A stretch of 64,000 nt of DNA from Rhodococcus sp. P-2 (GCF_016598535.1 NZ_CP066779.1:1054001-1118000); one strand, 5' to 3'; counted from the first letter of the stretch, positions 8,335 through 16,862 are shown. Notes: generated by a model from the sequence alone, not told the origin. Program-made: numbers and translations.

Positions 8335-9552
8335 TTACTGCATTCCCGCAAGCGGGTTTTCGTCACAAATCTTGGCGGGCGGACGCATCATCAGTGTCAG
8401 GGGCACCGATGCACGTGGGGTCTTACGTTGACCGGAACGGGAGTGATCGACACTGGACTTCGGGACCTCTCCCGCCGACGCCAATGCCATTTCACCGTTG
8501 CCGATGACGCACTCGGGGTCAGGTCCGTCCATCGGCAGTCCGGTGAAGAACTTGGCCGCCATGCAGCCGCCGCGGCAGGAGTCGTAGTGGTTGCACTTGC
8601 TGCAGGCGCCACCGGTCTGCGGCGAGCGCAGCTCCTCGAACAGGTCCGAGTGCTGCCAGACTTCCTGGAATCCACCGTCTTTCACGATGTTTCCGGCAAG
8701 GAACTGCTCGTGAATCGCGAACGGGCACGCGTACACGTCACCGACCGGATCGATCAGGCACACGACTCGGCCCGCACCACAGAGATTGAGACCAGGCAGT
8801 GCATCGCCGAAGGCGGAGAGGTGGAAGAACGAGTCGCCCGTCAGGACGCCTTCACCATTGGCCACCAGCCAGTTGTAGAGCTCACGCTGCTGCTCGGGGC
8901 GCGGGTGCAGGTCGTCCCACACGTCGGCGCCGCGGCCCGAAGGACGCAGTCGAGTGATGCGCAGGGTCGCGTCGTACTTGTCCGCGAGAGCCTTGAACTC
9001 GTCGAGCTGACTGACATTGTGCCGCGTGACGACCACCGAAATCTTGGCGTCCTTGAAGCCGGCTTCCTTCAGGTTCGCGAGAGCGCGCTCAGCCATCGCG
9101 AACGAACCAGGCCCGCGCACAGCGTCATTGACCTCAGCGGTGGCACCGTCGATGGAAATCTGCACGTCGACGTAGTCACTGGCGGCGAGGCGCGCCGCGA
9201 CCTTCTTGTCGATCTTCACTCCGTTGGTGGAGAACTTCACACCGACCTGGTGGTCCGTCGCGTAGTCGACGAGCTCCCAGAAGTCGGAGCGTACCGTCGG
9301 CTCGCCGCCACCGATGTTGACGTAGAAAACCTGCATACGCTGCAGCTCGTCGATGATGGACTTGCACTGTTCGGTGCTCAGCTCGTTGGGGTCACGACGA
9401 CCCGAAGACGAAAGGCAGTGCACGCAGGACAGGTTGCAGGCGTAGGTGAGTTCCCACGTCAGGCAGATCGGGGCGTCGAGTCCGAGTTCGAACTGATCGA
9501 CGAGGCGACCCACCTTGGCGGGCGGGGAGGGCTGTTCAAGAACTGAGGTCAT
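8335..9552 (-). CDS. mftC: Mycofactocin maturase MftC (radical SAM/SPASM)
   Basis: 405 aa. MftC carries out decarboxylation and then cyclisation of the C-terminal Val-Tyr of MftA. The radical SAM cluster motif C-x3-C-x2-C is C39, C43, C46 (YACNLSCVHC), followed by the SAM-binding GGGEP. The C-terminal SPASM domain has its cysteines in CGAGRVVC, DVYACPF, CSKCNHYDSCRGGC and PEC, enough for two auxiliary Fe-S clusters. Start chosen at MTSVLEQ, which has GAGG about 9 nt upstream; the in-frame extension upstream has no family similarity. The tail after residue 360 is rich in Pro, Arg and Ser, as in other Rhodococcus MftC. Confidence 0.96.
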   Translation of the reverse strand: MTSVLEQPSPPAKVGRLVDQFELGLDAPICLTWELTYACNLSCVHCLSSSGRRDPNELSTEQCKSIIDELQRMQVFYVNIGGGEPTVRSDFWELVDYATDHQVGVKFSTNGVKIDKKVAARLAASDYVDVQISIDGATAEVNDAVRGPGSFAMAERALANLKEAGFKDAKISVVVTRHNVSQLDEFKALADKYDATLRITRLRPSGRGADVWDDLHPRPEQQRELYNWLVANGEGVLTGDSFFHLSAFGDALPGLNLCGAGRVVCLIDPVGDVYACPFAIHEQFLAGNIVKDGGFQEVWQHSDLFEELRSPQTGGACSKCNHYDSCRGGCMAAKFFTGLPMDGPDPECVIGNGEMALASAGEVPKSSVDHSRSGQRKTPRASVPLTLMMRPPAKICDENPLAGMQ

Positions 9553-9628
9553 GGCTGTGTCCTCGCGAAGAAATGAAGCGGGCGAACGTGCAGAAGGGCT
9601 GTTCCGCACGTGGGGGCGAGCGTCTGGC

Positions 9629-9898
9629 TCAGACAGGCACGATCATGTGCGAATCGGCGAGAGTGCTCAGCGCGCGGGCATATTGGGGAGCCGCGTCATC
9701 TTCGATGCCCTGCGCACGTAGTGCGGACCGGACATCAGGATGGTCTGGCAACGCCTTGACCACCGCAACGATGGTCGTGTTCTTCAGGAACGACAGCTTG
9801 CGCGTTCCGAAGTGGTAGAGCAACGCCCCGAAAGGTTCGGGACGAAGCGCTACCTGCGGGTGGAGTTTCCACCCCGCATCGAGATCCAAAGCAGACAC
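9629..9898 (-). CDS. mftB: Mycofactocin precursor peptide chaperone MftB
   Basis: 89-aa PqqD-like RiPP recognition protein that binds the MftA leader and delivers it to MftC. The conserved core GWKLHPQVALRPEPFGALLY followed by HFGTRKLSFLKN is diagnostic. The GTG at 9898 (VSALDLDAGW) begins two nucleotides after the mftA stop codon, which suggests coupled translation with mftA. An alternative start at 9916 would overlap mftA by 16 nt and add six residues. No independent ribosome site is evident. Confidence 0.92.
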   Translation of the reverse strand: MSALDLDAGWKLHPQVALRPEPFGALLYHFGTRKLSFLKNTTIVAVVKALPDHPDVRSALRAQGIEDDAAPQYARALSTLADSHMIVPV

Positions 9899-9900
9899 GG

Positions 9901-9996
9901 TCAGTACACGCCGCACATGCCGTCGATGGAAACTTCCTCCACGAGGGACTCCTCGACGAGGTCGTTCTCGAGCGCCTTGTTGTCACGATCTGACAT
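9901..9996 (-). CDS. mftA: Mycofactocin precursor peptide MftA
   Basis: 31-residue ribosomal precursor of the redox cofactor mycofactocin. It starts MSDRDNKALEND, has an acidic Glu/Val leader, and ends in the invariant IDGMCGVY: the last two residues, Val-Tyr, become the cofactor. A perfect AGGAGG lies 7 nt before the ATG, which fixes the start and rules out a long upstream extension of the same frame. It is the first gene of the leftward mftABCD operon and faces mftR across a spacer with a palindromic candidate operator. Confidence 0.97.
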   Translation of the reverse strand: MSDRDNKALENDLVEESLVEEVSIDGMCGVY

Positions 9997-10024
9997 GGAT
10001 TCCTCCTGCGGTCGCACTCCGTCT

Positions 10025-10047
10025 GGAAGTCTGTAGATCAGACTTCC
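10025..10047. promoter_or_regulatory. Perfect palindrome in the mftA-mftR spacer, candidate MftR operator
   Basis: GGAAGTCTG (10025-10033), TAGAT, CAGACTTCC (10039-10047): two perfect 9-bp arms and a 5-nt centre. It lies about 30-50 bp upstream of mftA and 100 bp upstream of mftR in the only divergent spacer of the locus. TetR regulators usually bind such dyads; in M. smegmatis MftR represses mft genes and is released by long-chain acyl-CoA. Assignment of this dyad to MftR is inference. Confidence 0.65.
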
Positions 10048-10146
10048 AACCTGGGAGTTGGTGGTCACTAGTGGGACTTCACTGTGACTCGGTTCACCAC
10101 TGTAATGGCATCGAGTGCAGAATGACACACATGGAGCGAAAAAAGT

Positions 10147-10746
10147 ATGCGTAGCCGCAAGAAACCGTCCGCTCGGATAGGTCGTCGCCCCTCCACAACG
10201 AAGGAGGGAATCAGCACGATCGGCATCGAACTGTTCTCCACAGTCGGCTTCAACGAGGTGAGCGTCGATCAGATAGCCGACGCCGCCGGCATCGCGCGTC
10301 GGACCTTCTTTCGCTACTTCCCGTCCAAGAACGCAGTTCCCTGGGGAGACTTCGACGGGCATCTCGACGAGATGCGCGAGCACCTGGACTCACTGCCCGC
10401 CGACATCCCGTTGGTAGACGCACTCGAATCCGCATTGCTGACGTTCAACACCTTCCCACCGGAAGAGACTGCGGTACATCGCAAACGGATGGAATTGATC
10501 CTCGAAGTTCCGACACTTCAGGCATACTCTGTGGTGATGTACGAAGGTTGGCGGCAGGTGGTCGCCGACTACGTCGCACGCCGAATGGATCTCGAGCCGA
10601 CCGATCACGGCCCACGCACGGTCGGCTATCTTCTGCTCGGGGTGGCCATGTCGGCGTACGAGCAGTGGCTCACCGACGATTCACTCGAGCTACCGGAACT
10701 CTTGAAAACGGGTACGCAGTCCCTGCGGACCGGCATCAGCACCTGA
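10147..10746 (+). CDS. mftR: Mycofactocin system transcriptional regulator MftR (TetR family)
   Basis: 199 aa. N-terminal TetR HTH: GIELFSTVGFNEVSVDQIAD, then AAGIARRTFFRYFPSKNAVPW, which carries the characteristic FRYF and PSKN of the MftR group. The C-terminal ligand domain is all-helical. MftR is known to respond to acyl-CoA and to repress MFT biosynthesis. It diverges from mftA, and mftM follows 29 nt downstream on the same strand, so the two likely form one transcript. Confidence 0.9.
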   Translation: MRSRKKPSARIGRRPSTTKEGISTIGIELFSTVGFNEVSVDQIADAAGIARRTFFRYFPSKNAVPWGDFDGHLDEMREHLDSLPADIPLVDALESALLTFNTFPPEETAVHRKRMELILEVPTLQAYSVVMYEGWRQVVADYVARRMDLEPTDHGPRTVGYLLLGVAMSAYEQWLTDDSLELPELLKTGTQSLRTGIST

Positions 10747-10769
10747 GAAAGCATCACCACCTGAGAAAG
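10740..10769 (+). repeat. Tandem 18-bp duplication across the mftR stop and mftM ribosome site
   Basis: CACCTGAGAAAG occurs at 10740-10751 and again at 10758-10769, an 18-bp period. The first copy contains the mftR TGA; the second supplies the purine-rich stretch just upstream of the mftM ATG. It looks like a local slippage duplication that gave mftM its own ribosome site. Confidence 0.6.
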
Positions 10770-10775
10770 GCGATC

Positions 10776-11609
10776 ATGTCCACCATCACGAACGAACCGG
10801 TCTTGGATTCGCTGGCACCGTCGACGCCGGGCTTGTGGTCGTTCGGGCATGTCACCGTCGAACGCGTCGAGTCCGGTCCGATCTCGCTGGATCGCCGGGG
10901 CGGTCGCCTCCACGTCAGACACTCCCTCACTCCCGCCGATCTGAGTGAGCGACTCGTCGCCGGAGTCACCTCGTCGATCCAGGACGCGGAGTTCGGTCAG
11001 GACGAATTCGAGTTGACGATGGTCGGCCTGGTTCGCTCCACCGTGGACGGCGCTCTCGAATCCTGGACCACGTACTATCGGAACTCCCTTGCCGAACTAC
11101 TGGACGGCACTGCAGATTTCGCGCCGATTCACGACAAAGCCGAAGAACTGGTTCGCGGTTCCGTGCTCGATCTGGGTTCCTGCTTCGGTTTCCTGCCACT
11201 ACGGCTCGCGCGCGCCGGAATGGACGTGACCGCCACGGACATCCTGCCCGGAACGATGATCCTGCTCGACGCGGTAGCCCCCGAACTCGGCATCACGATC
11301 GACACGGTGATCTGCGATGCGGGTGAAGTACCGGCACCGGACAACAGCGCCGACACCGTCACCGCGATTCATCTCCTCGAGCACGTCGACGACGCAGTCG
11401 GCGAGGCCGTGATCGCGCAGGCACTCCGAATCGCACGTCGGCGGGTCGTCATAGCCGTCCCCTTCGAGGACGAAGCCACCGCGTGCCACGGCCACATCCG
11501 CACTTTCGATCTCGAGTCACTGCAGGCGGTCGGCCGGCAGACCGGTGTGCCGTTCGAGGTATTCGAGCATCACGGCGGCTGGTTGGTGCTGGACGGTGCT
11601 GCCGCCTGA
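10776..11609 (+). CDS. mftM: Mycofactocin oligosaccharide methyltransferase MftM
   Basis: 277-aa class I SAM-dependent methyltransferase. The glycine-rich motif I is VLDLGSCFGFLPLRLA near residue 130, followed by VTATDILPGTM and AIHLLEHVDD. MftM 2-O-methylates the mycofactocin oligoglucoside in mycobacteria, where the gene lies away from the main mft cluster beside the mnoS/mnoR genes. Here it directly follows mftR, which supports the assignment. Start ATG at 10776 with GAGAAAGG about 7 nt upstream. The N-terminal half (LWSFGHVTVERV) is typical of the family rather than of generic methyltransferases. Confidence 0.8.
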   Translation: MSTITNEPVLDSLAPSTPGLWSFGHVTVERVESGPISLDRRGGRLHVRHSLTPADLSERLVAGVTSSIQDAEFGQDEFELTMVGLVRSTVDGALESWTTYYRNSLAELLDGTADFAPIHDKAEELVRGSVLDLGSCFGFLPLRLARAGMDVTATDILPGTMILLDAVAPELGITIDTVICDAGEVPAPDNSADTVTAIHLLEHVDDAVGEAVIAQALRIARRRVVIAVPFEDEATACHGHIRTFDLESLQAVGRQTGVPFEVFEHHGGWLVLDGAAA

Positions 11610-11615
11610 GGCGAC

Positions 11616-11819
11616 TCACCCTTCTTTCAAGGTATGCGCGACAAGGGCATTCGCGTGTCCATGACCCATACCGTGCTCCGACTTCAACCAATTCACCAAT
11701 TCCATGTGCTTGGTGAGGTCTGAGCTTCTGATCAGCTCTTGCCACTCACCGATCGGCCGACCGTACTTCTTCTCGATCGACGGAAAATACGACGCCGGGC
11801 CTTTCACGGGTTCAGTCAT
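11616..11819 (-). CDS. DUF4287 domain-containing protein
   Basis: 67 aa, basic and helical. The sequence MTEPVKGPASYFPSIEKKYG followed by ELVNWLKSEHGMGHGHANAL matches the small DUF4287 family found widely in actinobacteria; some members are fused to DUF5655. Function unknown, possibly nucleic-acid binding. It converges on mftM with a 6-nt gap and stands alone. Confidence 0.85.
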   Translation of the reverse strand: MTEPVKGPASYFPSIEKKYGRPIGEWQELIRSSDLTKHMELVNWLKSEHGMGHGHANALVAHTLKEG

Positions 11820-11960
11820 GACCGGAATCTACCTCCACTGCCCGACAATATTCGCGCACCGACGGCGCCCGCATGTCCGCACCTGCGGAATCACTGGGTC
11901 GATACGCGACCGTCGGATTATGGTCGGAGTACACCCGCCCGAGAGCACAGGAGTTCAGCA

Positions 11961-12173
11961 ATGCGACTGTCCACACGAAATCAACTCACCGGCACCATCA
12001 CCGAGGTCAACCTCGGCACCGTCATGGCAACGGTCAAGGTGAAATTGGACGGCGGCAACCAGATCGTGACTTCGTCGATCACCCGCGATGCCGCGCTGGA
12101 TCTCGACCTCGAACCAGGCCAAGCTGCAACGGTATTCGTGAAGTCCACCGAGGTGACGATCGGCGTCGAATAA
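11961..12173 (+). CDS. Molbindin-type TOBE (Mop) domain protein
   Basis: 70-aa single Mop domain: MRLSTRNQLTGTITEVNLGT, then MATVKVKLDGG, TSSITRDAALDLDL and a C-terminal AATVFVKSTEVTIGVE. Such proteins bind molybdate or tungstate as hexamers for storage or homeostasis. CAGGAG lies 9 nt upstream of the ATG. No ModABC transporter or molybdoenzyme gene is next to it in this window, so its partner cannot be named. Confidence 0.9.
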   Translation: MRLSTRNQLTGTITEVNLGTVMATVKVKLDGGNQIVTSSITRDAALDLDLEPGQAATVFVKSTEVTIGVE

Positions 12174-12189
12174 CTGGCACGACCGCTGT

Positions 12190-12615
12190 TCAGGGCCGAG
12201 TGAGATGCGTGGTCATCGTGTAGTCCTTCCTCGGCCCCGTCACGGTCCAGACCACAGCCCAAGCCGATCCATCCACGGCAGCGATGTCGATCCGCCCGCG
12301 ATAGGTGTCCGCACCACACAGGTGCTCGACTTCCTCTCCCGGCGCCCAGTCGTGGAACTCTCTGCCGTCTTCGAAGGTCACGGCCCACTCGAGGCCGCGC
12401 TTCGCGATGAACAGAGTCCGGAACACCGGCAGTTCCACATCGCCGTCACGCAGAGTGCCACTCTCGTACCAGCGCATTCGACCGTCACCGGCGTCGGAGA
12501 TAGTGGTCTCGCCGAAGACTTTCTTGGTGGAACCGGAAAGGCGGTCGACGATGTCGCGCTCGAAGTGCCACGTCCCTGCCAGCGCCCTCGGCTCGATCTT
12601 CGCGTCGTCAACCAT
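12190..12615 (-). CDS. DUF6314 family protein
   Basis: 141 aa. The sequence LAGTWHFERDIVDRLSG, then GRMRWYESGTL and WAVTFEDGREFHDW, fits the DUF6314 group, a small beta-barrel family with many Trp/Arg residues and no known function. No signal peptide or membrane segment is visible. It converges on the molbindin gene and diverges from the MaoC-like gene. Confidence 0.7.
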   Translation of the reverse strand: MVDDAKIEPRALAGTWHFERDIVDRLSGSTKKVFGETTISDAGDGRMRWYESGTLRDGDVELPVFRTLFIAKRGLEWAVTFEDGREFHDWAPGEEVEHLCGADTYRGRIDIAAVDGSAWAVVWTVTGPRKDYTMTTHLTRP

Positions 12616-12718
12616 GTGACGATTCTAGTGACCCTGGACAAGGACTTGCGAAGGAGCCGAACACACTGCGGGAGTATGTTCCGAGTACACCCGTAACACG
12701 CAGGAGATTTGCACAACC

Positions 12719-13195
12719 ATGAACGATTCGGCCGCCCTTCACAAACGCACAGTGTTCGCCGAGGATCTCGAGATCGGCCAAGTGATCCCTTTGGGCTCGT
12801 ATTCGGTAACCGAAGAGGAGATCGTCGAGTTCGCAACCCAGTGGGATCCCCAGTGGTTTCACATCGACAAGGAAGCCGCCGGGTCCGGTGTCTTCGGCGG
12901 GTTGATCGCCAGCGGGCTGCACACCCTGTCGATCTGCCAGAAATTGGTGGTCGCCGGCCTCTACGACCAATGGAACGTGATCGCCGGAAAGACCATGCGC
13001 GACGTGAGCTTCCTACGTCCACTTCGCCCCGGTGACACCCTGAGCGGAAAGGTCACCGTCGACAACGTCGTGTTCGACAATCGCGCGCGGGGATTGGTCA
13101 CCATCACAGCGAAACTGGTCGATGCACACGGCAATCGCGTTCTCGACGTAGTCACTGACGCTTACCTGCACTGTCGCCCGACTCGCGGACAGTGA
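12719..13195 (+). CDS. MaoC/NodN-like hotdog dehydratase
   Basis: 158-aa single hotdog domain. FAEDLEIGQVIPLGSYSVTE, then the catalytic region DPQWFHIDKEAA with Asp/His of the R-specific hydratase motif, FGGLIASGLHTLSI, and the C-terminal RPLRPGDTLSGKVTV. Likely acts on a 2-enoyl-CoA or related thioester; the precise substrate is unknown. CAGGAG lies 12 nt before the ATG. Confidence 0.88.
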   Translation: MNDSAALHKRTVFAEDLEIGQVIPLGSYSVTEEEIVEFATQWDPQWFHIDKEAAGSGVFGGLIASGLHTLSICQKLVVAGLYDQWNVIAGKTMRDVSFLRPLRPGDTLSGKVTVDNVVFDNRARGLVTITAKLVDAHGNRVLDVVTDAYLHCRPTRGQ

Positions 13196-13294
13196 ATTAT
13201 CGGTAAATTCCGCACCGCATTGCCTGAATTGCCGTACTTTCAGTGACGTTGCGACGCAACAATACCCATCCCCGCAAACAGGAGTTCCTCACAC

Positions 13295-13384
13295 ATGAGC
13301 AGCCTCGGCGAGATCAATCCCCTCGGCATTCTTCAGATTCTCATCTACATGCTCTTCGGTGGGTCGTCCAGCACGCCCGAGTAG
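13295..13384 (+). CDS. 29-residue hydrophobic peptide
   Basis: A short frame with a strong ribosome site (CAGGAG, 10 nt spacing) codes for MSSLGEINPLGILQIL followed by IYMLFGGSSSTPE. The middle (LGILQILIYMLFGG) is hydrophobic enough for one membrane helix, flanked by a Ser/Gly head and a Ser/Thr/Pro tail. It lies 99 nt after the MaoC-like gene and about 45 nt before the thioesterase start. I do not recognise a family; codon use is normal. It may be a small membrane protein. Confidence 0.6.
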   Translation: MSSLGEINPLGILQILIYMLFGGSSSTPE

Positions 13385-13397
13385 ACCCTAGCTTGCC

Positions 13398-13436
13398 ATT
13401 GCCATAGTCAGCATCTACTGTGCTGACTATGGCAAT
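13398..13436. promoter_or_regulatory. 16-bp perfect inverted repeat spanning the thioesterase start codon
   Basis: Arms 13398-13413 and 13421-13436 are perfectly complementary (ATTGCCATAGTCAGCA with its reverse complement) around a 7-nt loop. The right arm contains the ATG at 13429. As RNA it would bury the start codon; as DNA it would be a regulator-binding dyad. No T-run follows, so a terminator is unlikely. Confidence 0.7.
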
Positions 13437-14214
13437 TACTAGTCAGGTCTCCGTGACGGCCGCGCCGTCAATCGACGCAGCGCGTCATCACACCGAGTTC
13501 GACTCCAGCTGGCGAAGTTTCGACGGCATTCAGGGCGGACTCGCCGTAGCACGGATGCTGCGAGTTGCCGCCGAGGCGTCCGGAGCCGAACCTATGGCGG
13601 TCACGGCACACCTGGACCGCCCCGTCCCTCCGGGGCCGGCCGAGTTGACCGTCGGCGAGATGCGGGGCGGGCGGACTGTCAGTTGCCACGTCACGCTGAC
13701 CGATGCGGGATCCGCCCTCGTTCGGTTGGCCCGCGACACAGGAGCCACGACGCTGTCCGCCCCCGGAATCGAGCCGAGTCCGGTCGACCTGGCAACCCTG
13801 CCACCGCTGGAGATCCCGGTGGACTTCGTGCCGTTCTCCCAGCACCTCGACATCCGTCCGATCAATTCCGCGAGGCCGTTCGCCGGTGGCGACTCCCCGG
13901 AATTCGACGTCTGGATCCGATTGCTGACCGACCTCGATTTCACGGCCCAGGAGCGCGCCGCCGTTCTGCTCGACGCTCTTCCGCCCGGACTGTTCGCGAC
14001 GCTGACGACGCCCGTGGCCATTCCCACCGTCGAGTTCACCGCGCATTTCATGCCGGAGTACGTCACGGCAGATCAGTCACCGTTCCAGTGGTATCGCCTG
14101 CGTCATGGCACCGTGTGGGCAACCGACACACTCTGCGTCGACGAAACCGAATTATTCGACGCCGCAGGACGGCTCGCTGCACGGGCTCGCCAGCTTCGTC
14201 GAATTCTGAGTTGA
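13429..14214 (+). CDS. Acyl-CoA thioesterase family protein (double hotdog)
   Basis: 261 aa from the ATG at 13429; a GTG at 13420 would add three residues. Segments FDSSWRSFDGIQGGLAVARML (N-terminal hotdog helix), VTAHLDRPVPPGPAELTV, and later SPEFDVWIRL and VEFTAHFM match the TesB-like/thioesterase superfamily double-hotdog proteins common in mycobacteria and rhodococci. It probably hydrolyses acyl-CoA; chain length is unknown. No ribosome site precedes it, and the start codon is inside a 16-bp inverted repeat, so expression may be leaderless or structure-controlled. Confidence 0.8.
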   Translation: MAITSQVSVTAAPSIDAARHHTEFDSSWRSFDGIQGGLAVARMLRVAAEASGAEPMAVTAHLDRPVPPGPAELTVGEMRGGRTVSCHVTLTDAGSALVRLARDTGATTLSAPGIEPSPVDLATLPPLEIPVDFVPFSQHLDIRPINSARPFAGGDSPEFDVWIRLLTDLDFTAQERAAVLLDALPPGLFATLTTPVAIPTVEFTAHFMPEYVTADQSPFQWYRLRHGTVWATDTLCVDETELFDAAGRLAARARQLRRILS

Positions 14215-14225
14215 GTTCAGCTCTC

Positions 14226-15893
14226 CTACACCTGGATGTCGCGACGACGGAAAGCAACAAGCGATGCTGTCGAAAGTGATACTGCCACAACGATCATTGC
14301 CAGCAGGGGTAGAACTGTCACCGGCTCGGCAGGGGCACCCGGCACGTGGGTGAAGGGCGACAGATCCAGCACTACCTGCGGAAGCTTCAGCAACGTGCCG
14401 AGTTGCCCGAGCACGATGCATGCCGCCAGGATTCCCCAGGAGAGCGCCGATGCGTAGGCCGGAAACAGTCCGAAAGCCAACGACACCAGCCCCACGACTA
14501 CGAGCACCGCAGGCAGATAGGCCAAGGCAGCGCCGGTCATTCGGAGTGTGTTGCCGCCGATGTCGTCCGTGACGAGCCCGAAGGCAAATCCGGTGAAGGC
14601 ACCCATCAGGACGTGCGCAAGGACCACACCGCCCACAACCACACCCAGGTGGGAAAGCATCCACCTCCACCGAGACAAGGAGGTTGCCAGCAACGGTTCG
14701 AGCCGTCCCGATGTTTCCTCGCCCCGCATCCGGAGAAGACTCTGGACCGAATACGCCGCGATCACTATCGACGTGAGCCCCAGAGCAGTGGCCAGGTAGG
14801 AATCCACCAGATCCGTTCCGCCGCCACCAAGTTTCTCGAACATCTCCGCGGTTTGCTGCGACGATCCCACCATCGCGTCGATCTCGTTGCCCACGGCACC
14901 GTACGCGAACCCGAGAATGACAACGGCAAAGATCCACCAGAACATCGTCATTCGTTGCATCCGCCAGGCCAGGCCCCAGGCGGAAGGCAACCACGATGCC
15001 GCGGTCGGTGGGCCGGGACGGGGCTGAACGAGTCCCGCTCCCTGATCGCGATGACCGATGAGAACGAACGCCACCACCACGTGTACGGCAGCAAATCCGA
15101 TCAGCAACAACAGGATCCACCAGGCGTCGTCGTCGAACGGTCTGATCTGTTGTGCCCATCCGATCGGCGAGAGCCACGACAACCAACCGCTCACCACGCG
15201 AGTTCCGTCGTCGACGACCGTACTGTTCACGTCACCGATCGCGCGCAGCATGAAGGCAACGCCGATCGCGGCACCCGCCAGACCGTTGGCCGTGCGAGCA
15301 CCGTCGGTGATCTGCGCAGTCACCGCCGCCACACCGGCAAACGCGATTCCGGTACCGCCAACCGAGGCACCCAGCGCAAGCGAACCACCGACCGGCAGAC
15401 CGGCGGCCATCGCCCCCAGCGCGATTCCCAGTGCCAGAACGACGTTCGCACCGACCGTGACGGTCAGCGCGGAGGTGAGGAGCGCTCGTCTACCAACCAC
15501 CGCTGCACCGATCATCTCGGCGCGGCCGGTCTCCTCGTTCTGTCGCGTATGACGAACCACCGCAAGCGTGCTCATCAATGCCGCCACCAACGCGAACACG
15601 AGCACCGACTGGCTGGCGACTATCGCGCCCTGCGAATCGCCGGACACGATTCCGTTGGTCGCCAGCGCTACCGGCGAGACCGCGGAACTGACTGCGATGT
15701 TTCGCAATTCCTCGGGTGTCTTATACAGCCCGGTCACACTGGCGACGACGAGCAACATGAACAAGACGATCGAGATGACCCACACGGAAAGCTGAATTCG
15801 GTCCCGACGCAAAGCGAGCCGGACCAGTCGGCGCGTACCGGTGAATTGGCTCGCCGACGCCGGTACCGGTGGAGCGGCCTCGACGACGGTCAC
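14226..15893 (-). CDS. ABC-2 type multidrug export permease
   Basis: 555 aa, about 12 predicted membrane helices in two halves, beginning after a short cytoplasmic tail ([21 protein letters not shown]). The sequence resembles the large antibiotic-efflux ABC-2 permeases paired with an ATPase in actinobacteria (tetronasin-type, M. tuberculosis Rv1217c). The start overlaps the stop of the ATPase gene upstream by ATGA, so the pair is co-translated. Substrate unknown. Confidence 0.88.
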   Translation of the reverse strand: MTVVEAAPPVPASASQFTGTRRLVRLALRRDRIQLSVWVISIVLFMLLVVASVTGLYKTPEELRNIAVSSAVSPVALATNGIVSGDSQGAIVASQSVLVFALVAALMSTLAVVRHTRQNEETGRAEMIGAAVVGRRALLTSALTVTVGANVVLALGIALGAMAAGLPVGGSLALGASVGGTGIAFAGVAAVTAQITDGARTANGLAGAAIGVAFMLRAIGDVNSTVVDDGTRVVSGWLSWLSPIGWAQQIRPFDDDAWWILLLLIGFAAVHVVVAFVLIGHRDQGAGLVQPRPGPPTAASWLPSAWGLAWRMQRMTMFWWIFAVVILGFAYGAVGNEIDAMVGSSQQTAEMFEKLGGGGTDLVDSYLATALGLTSIVIAAYSVQSLLRMRGEETSGRLEPLLATSLSRWRWMLSHLGVVVGGVVLAHVLMGAFTGFAFGLVTDDIGGNTLRMTGAALAYLPAVLVVVGLVSLAFGLFPAYASALSWGILAACIVLGQLGTLLKLPQVVLDLSPFTHVPGAPAEPVTVLPLLAMIVVAVSLSTASLVAFRRRDIQV

Positions 15894-16825
15894 GGCCGTA
15901 CTCCGGTCTCGGCTCGCAGGTGGACCGAAGTCTCCCTTGCCCGCTCGTCACCGTAGTGCCGCAAGAAGAGTTCTTCGAGTGTCGGCGGAGTGGAGCTGAG
16001 CGCAACGATCCCGAAGCCGACCAAGTACGTCATGAGAGGTCCGAGTTGCGCGCTGTCGACTTCGCAGGTGACATGGTTCCCGTCGATCACCGCGTCGTGG
16101 ACACCGCCGAGCCCGTCGAGGCTACCGATCGGTCGCTGCGTCTCCGCCGAGACAGACGTGCGCGTGAGATGTCTGAGTTCGGACAGCGTTCCCTCTTCCA
16201 CCGTCCGCCCGTCGCGGATGATGCTCACTCGATCGCACAGCGCTTCGACCTCGGCGAGGATATGGCTCGACAGCAGGACCGTCTTCCCGGCGTGAGCCAC
16301 CTCCTCGACGCAATCCTGAAACACCGCTTCCATCAACGGGTCGAGCCCCGATGTCGGTTCGTCGAGGACGTAAAGGTCGACGTCGGACGAGAACGCCGCC
16401 ACGAGTGCAACCTTCTGCCGGTTACCTTTCGAGTACGTCCGCGCTTTCTTGGTCGGGTCGAGTTCGAAGCGCTCGAGCAACTCGCTTCGACGTTTTCGGT
16501 CGAGGCCACCACGCAGACCGGCCAGCAGATCGATGGCCTCCCCGCCGGTGAGATTGGGCCACAGGTTCACGTCACCAGGCACGTAAGCGAGACGTCGATG
16601 CAAAGTCACGGCGTCTCGCCACGGATCGCCGCCGAGGACGGTTGCGTCTCCGGAATCAGAGCGGAGCAGGCCGAGGAGTACCCGAATGGTGGTGGATTTT
16701 CCGGAGCCGTTCGGCCCCAGGAATCCGTGCACTTCGCCCGTCGAGACGTCGAGGTCGAGGCCATCCAGCGCGCGGGTGGTACCGAACGTCTTGACGAGGT
16801 TCTTCACTGAAATCGCCGCACCCAT
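15890..16825 (-). CDS. ABC transporter ATP-binding protein
   Basis: 311-aa DrrA-type ATPase. Walker [10 protein letters not shown] near residue 37, signature motif represented by [15 protein letters not shown], Walker [14 protein letters not shown], and switch His in [14 protein letters not shown]. It drives the permease encoded next. The gene diverges from a GbsR/MarR regulator across a 68-bp spacer with a 16-bp palindrome, a common arrangement for ligand-induced exporters. Confidence 0.93.
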   Translation of the reverse strand: MGAAISVKNLVKTFGTTRALDGLDLDVSTGEVHGFLGPNGSGKSTTIRVLLGLLRSDSGDATVLGGDPWRDAVTLHRRLAYVPGDVNLWPNLTGGEAIDLLAGLRGGLDRKRRSELLERFELDPTKKARTYSKGNRQKVALVAAFSSDVDLYVLDEPTSGLDPLMEAVFQDCVEEVAHAGKTVLLSSHILAEVEALCDRVSIIRDGRTVEEGTLSELRHLTRTSVSAETQRPIGSLDGLGGVHDAVIDGNHVTCEVDSAQLGPLMTYLVGFGIVALSSTPPTLEELFLRHYGDERARETSVHLRAETGVRP

Positions 16826-16846
16826 GAACTTGACCGTACGCCGATT

Positions 16847-16862
16847 TCACAAATGTGTGAAG
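16847..16862. promoter_or_regulatory. Palindrome in the ABC transporter / GbsR spacer
   Basis: TTCACA-AATG-TGTGAA: perfect 6-bp arms in the 68-bp divergent spacer between the ABC ATPase and the GbsR/MarR-type regulator. The likely operator for that regulator, by position and symmetry only. Confidence 0.6.

Noticed and set aside
9901..10383. Long leftward frame that includes mftA as its C-terminus
   Set aside because: The AGGAGG site and the ATG at 9996 define the 31-aa MftA; the extension would be antisense to mftR and has no similarity to MftA leaders.
14346..15956. A 536-codon plus-strand frame opposite the ABC permease
   Set aside because: Arg/His/Gln-rich shadow of the membrane protein gene, no ribosome site and no recognisable domain.
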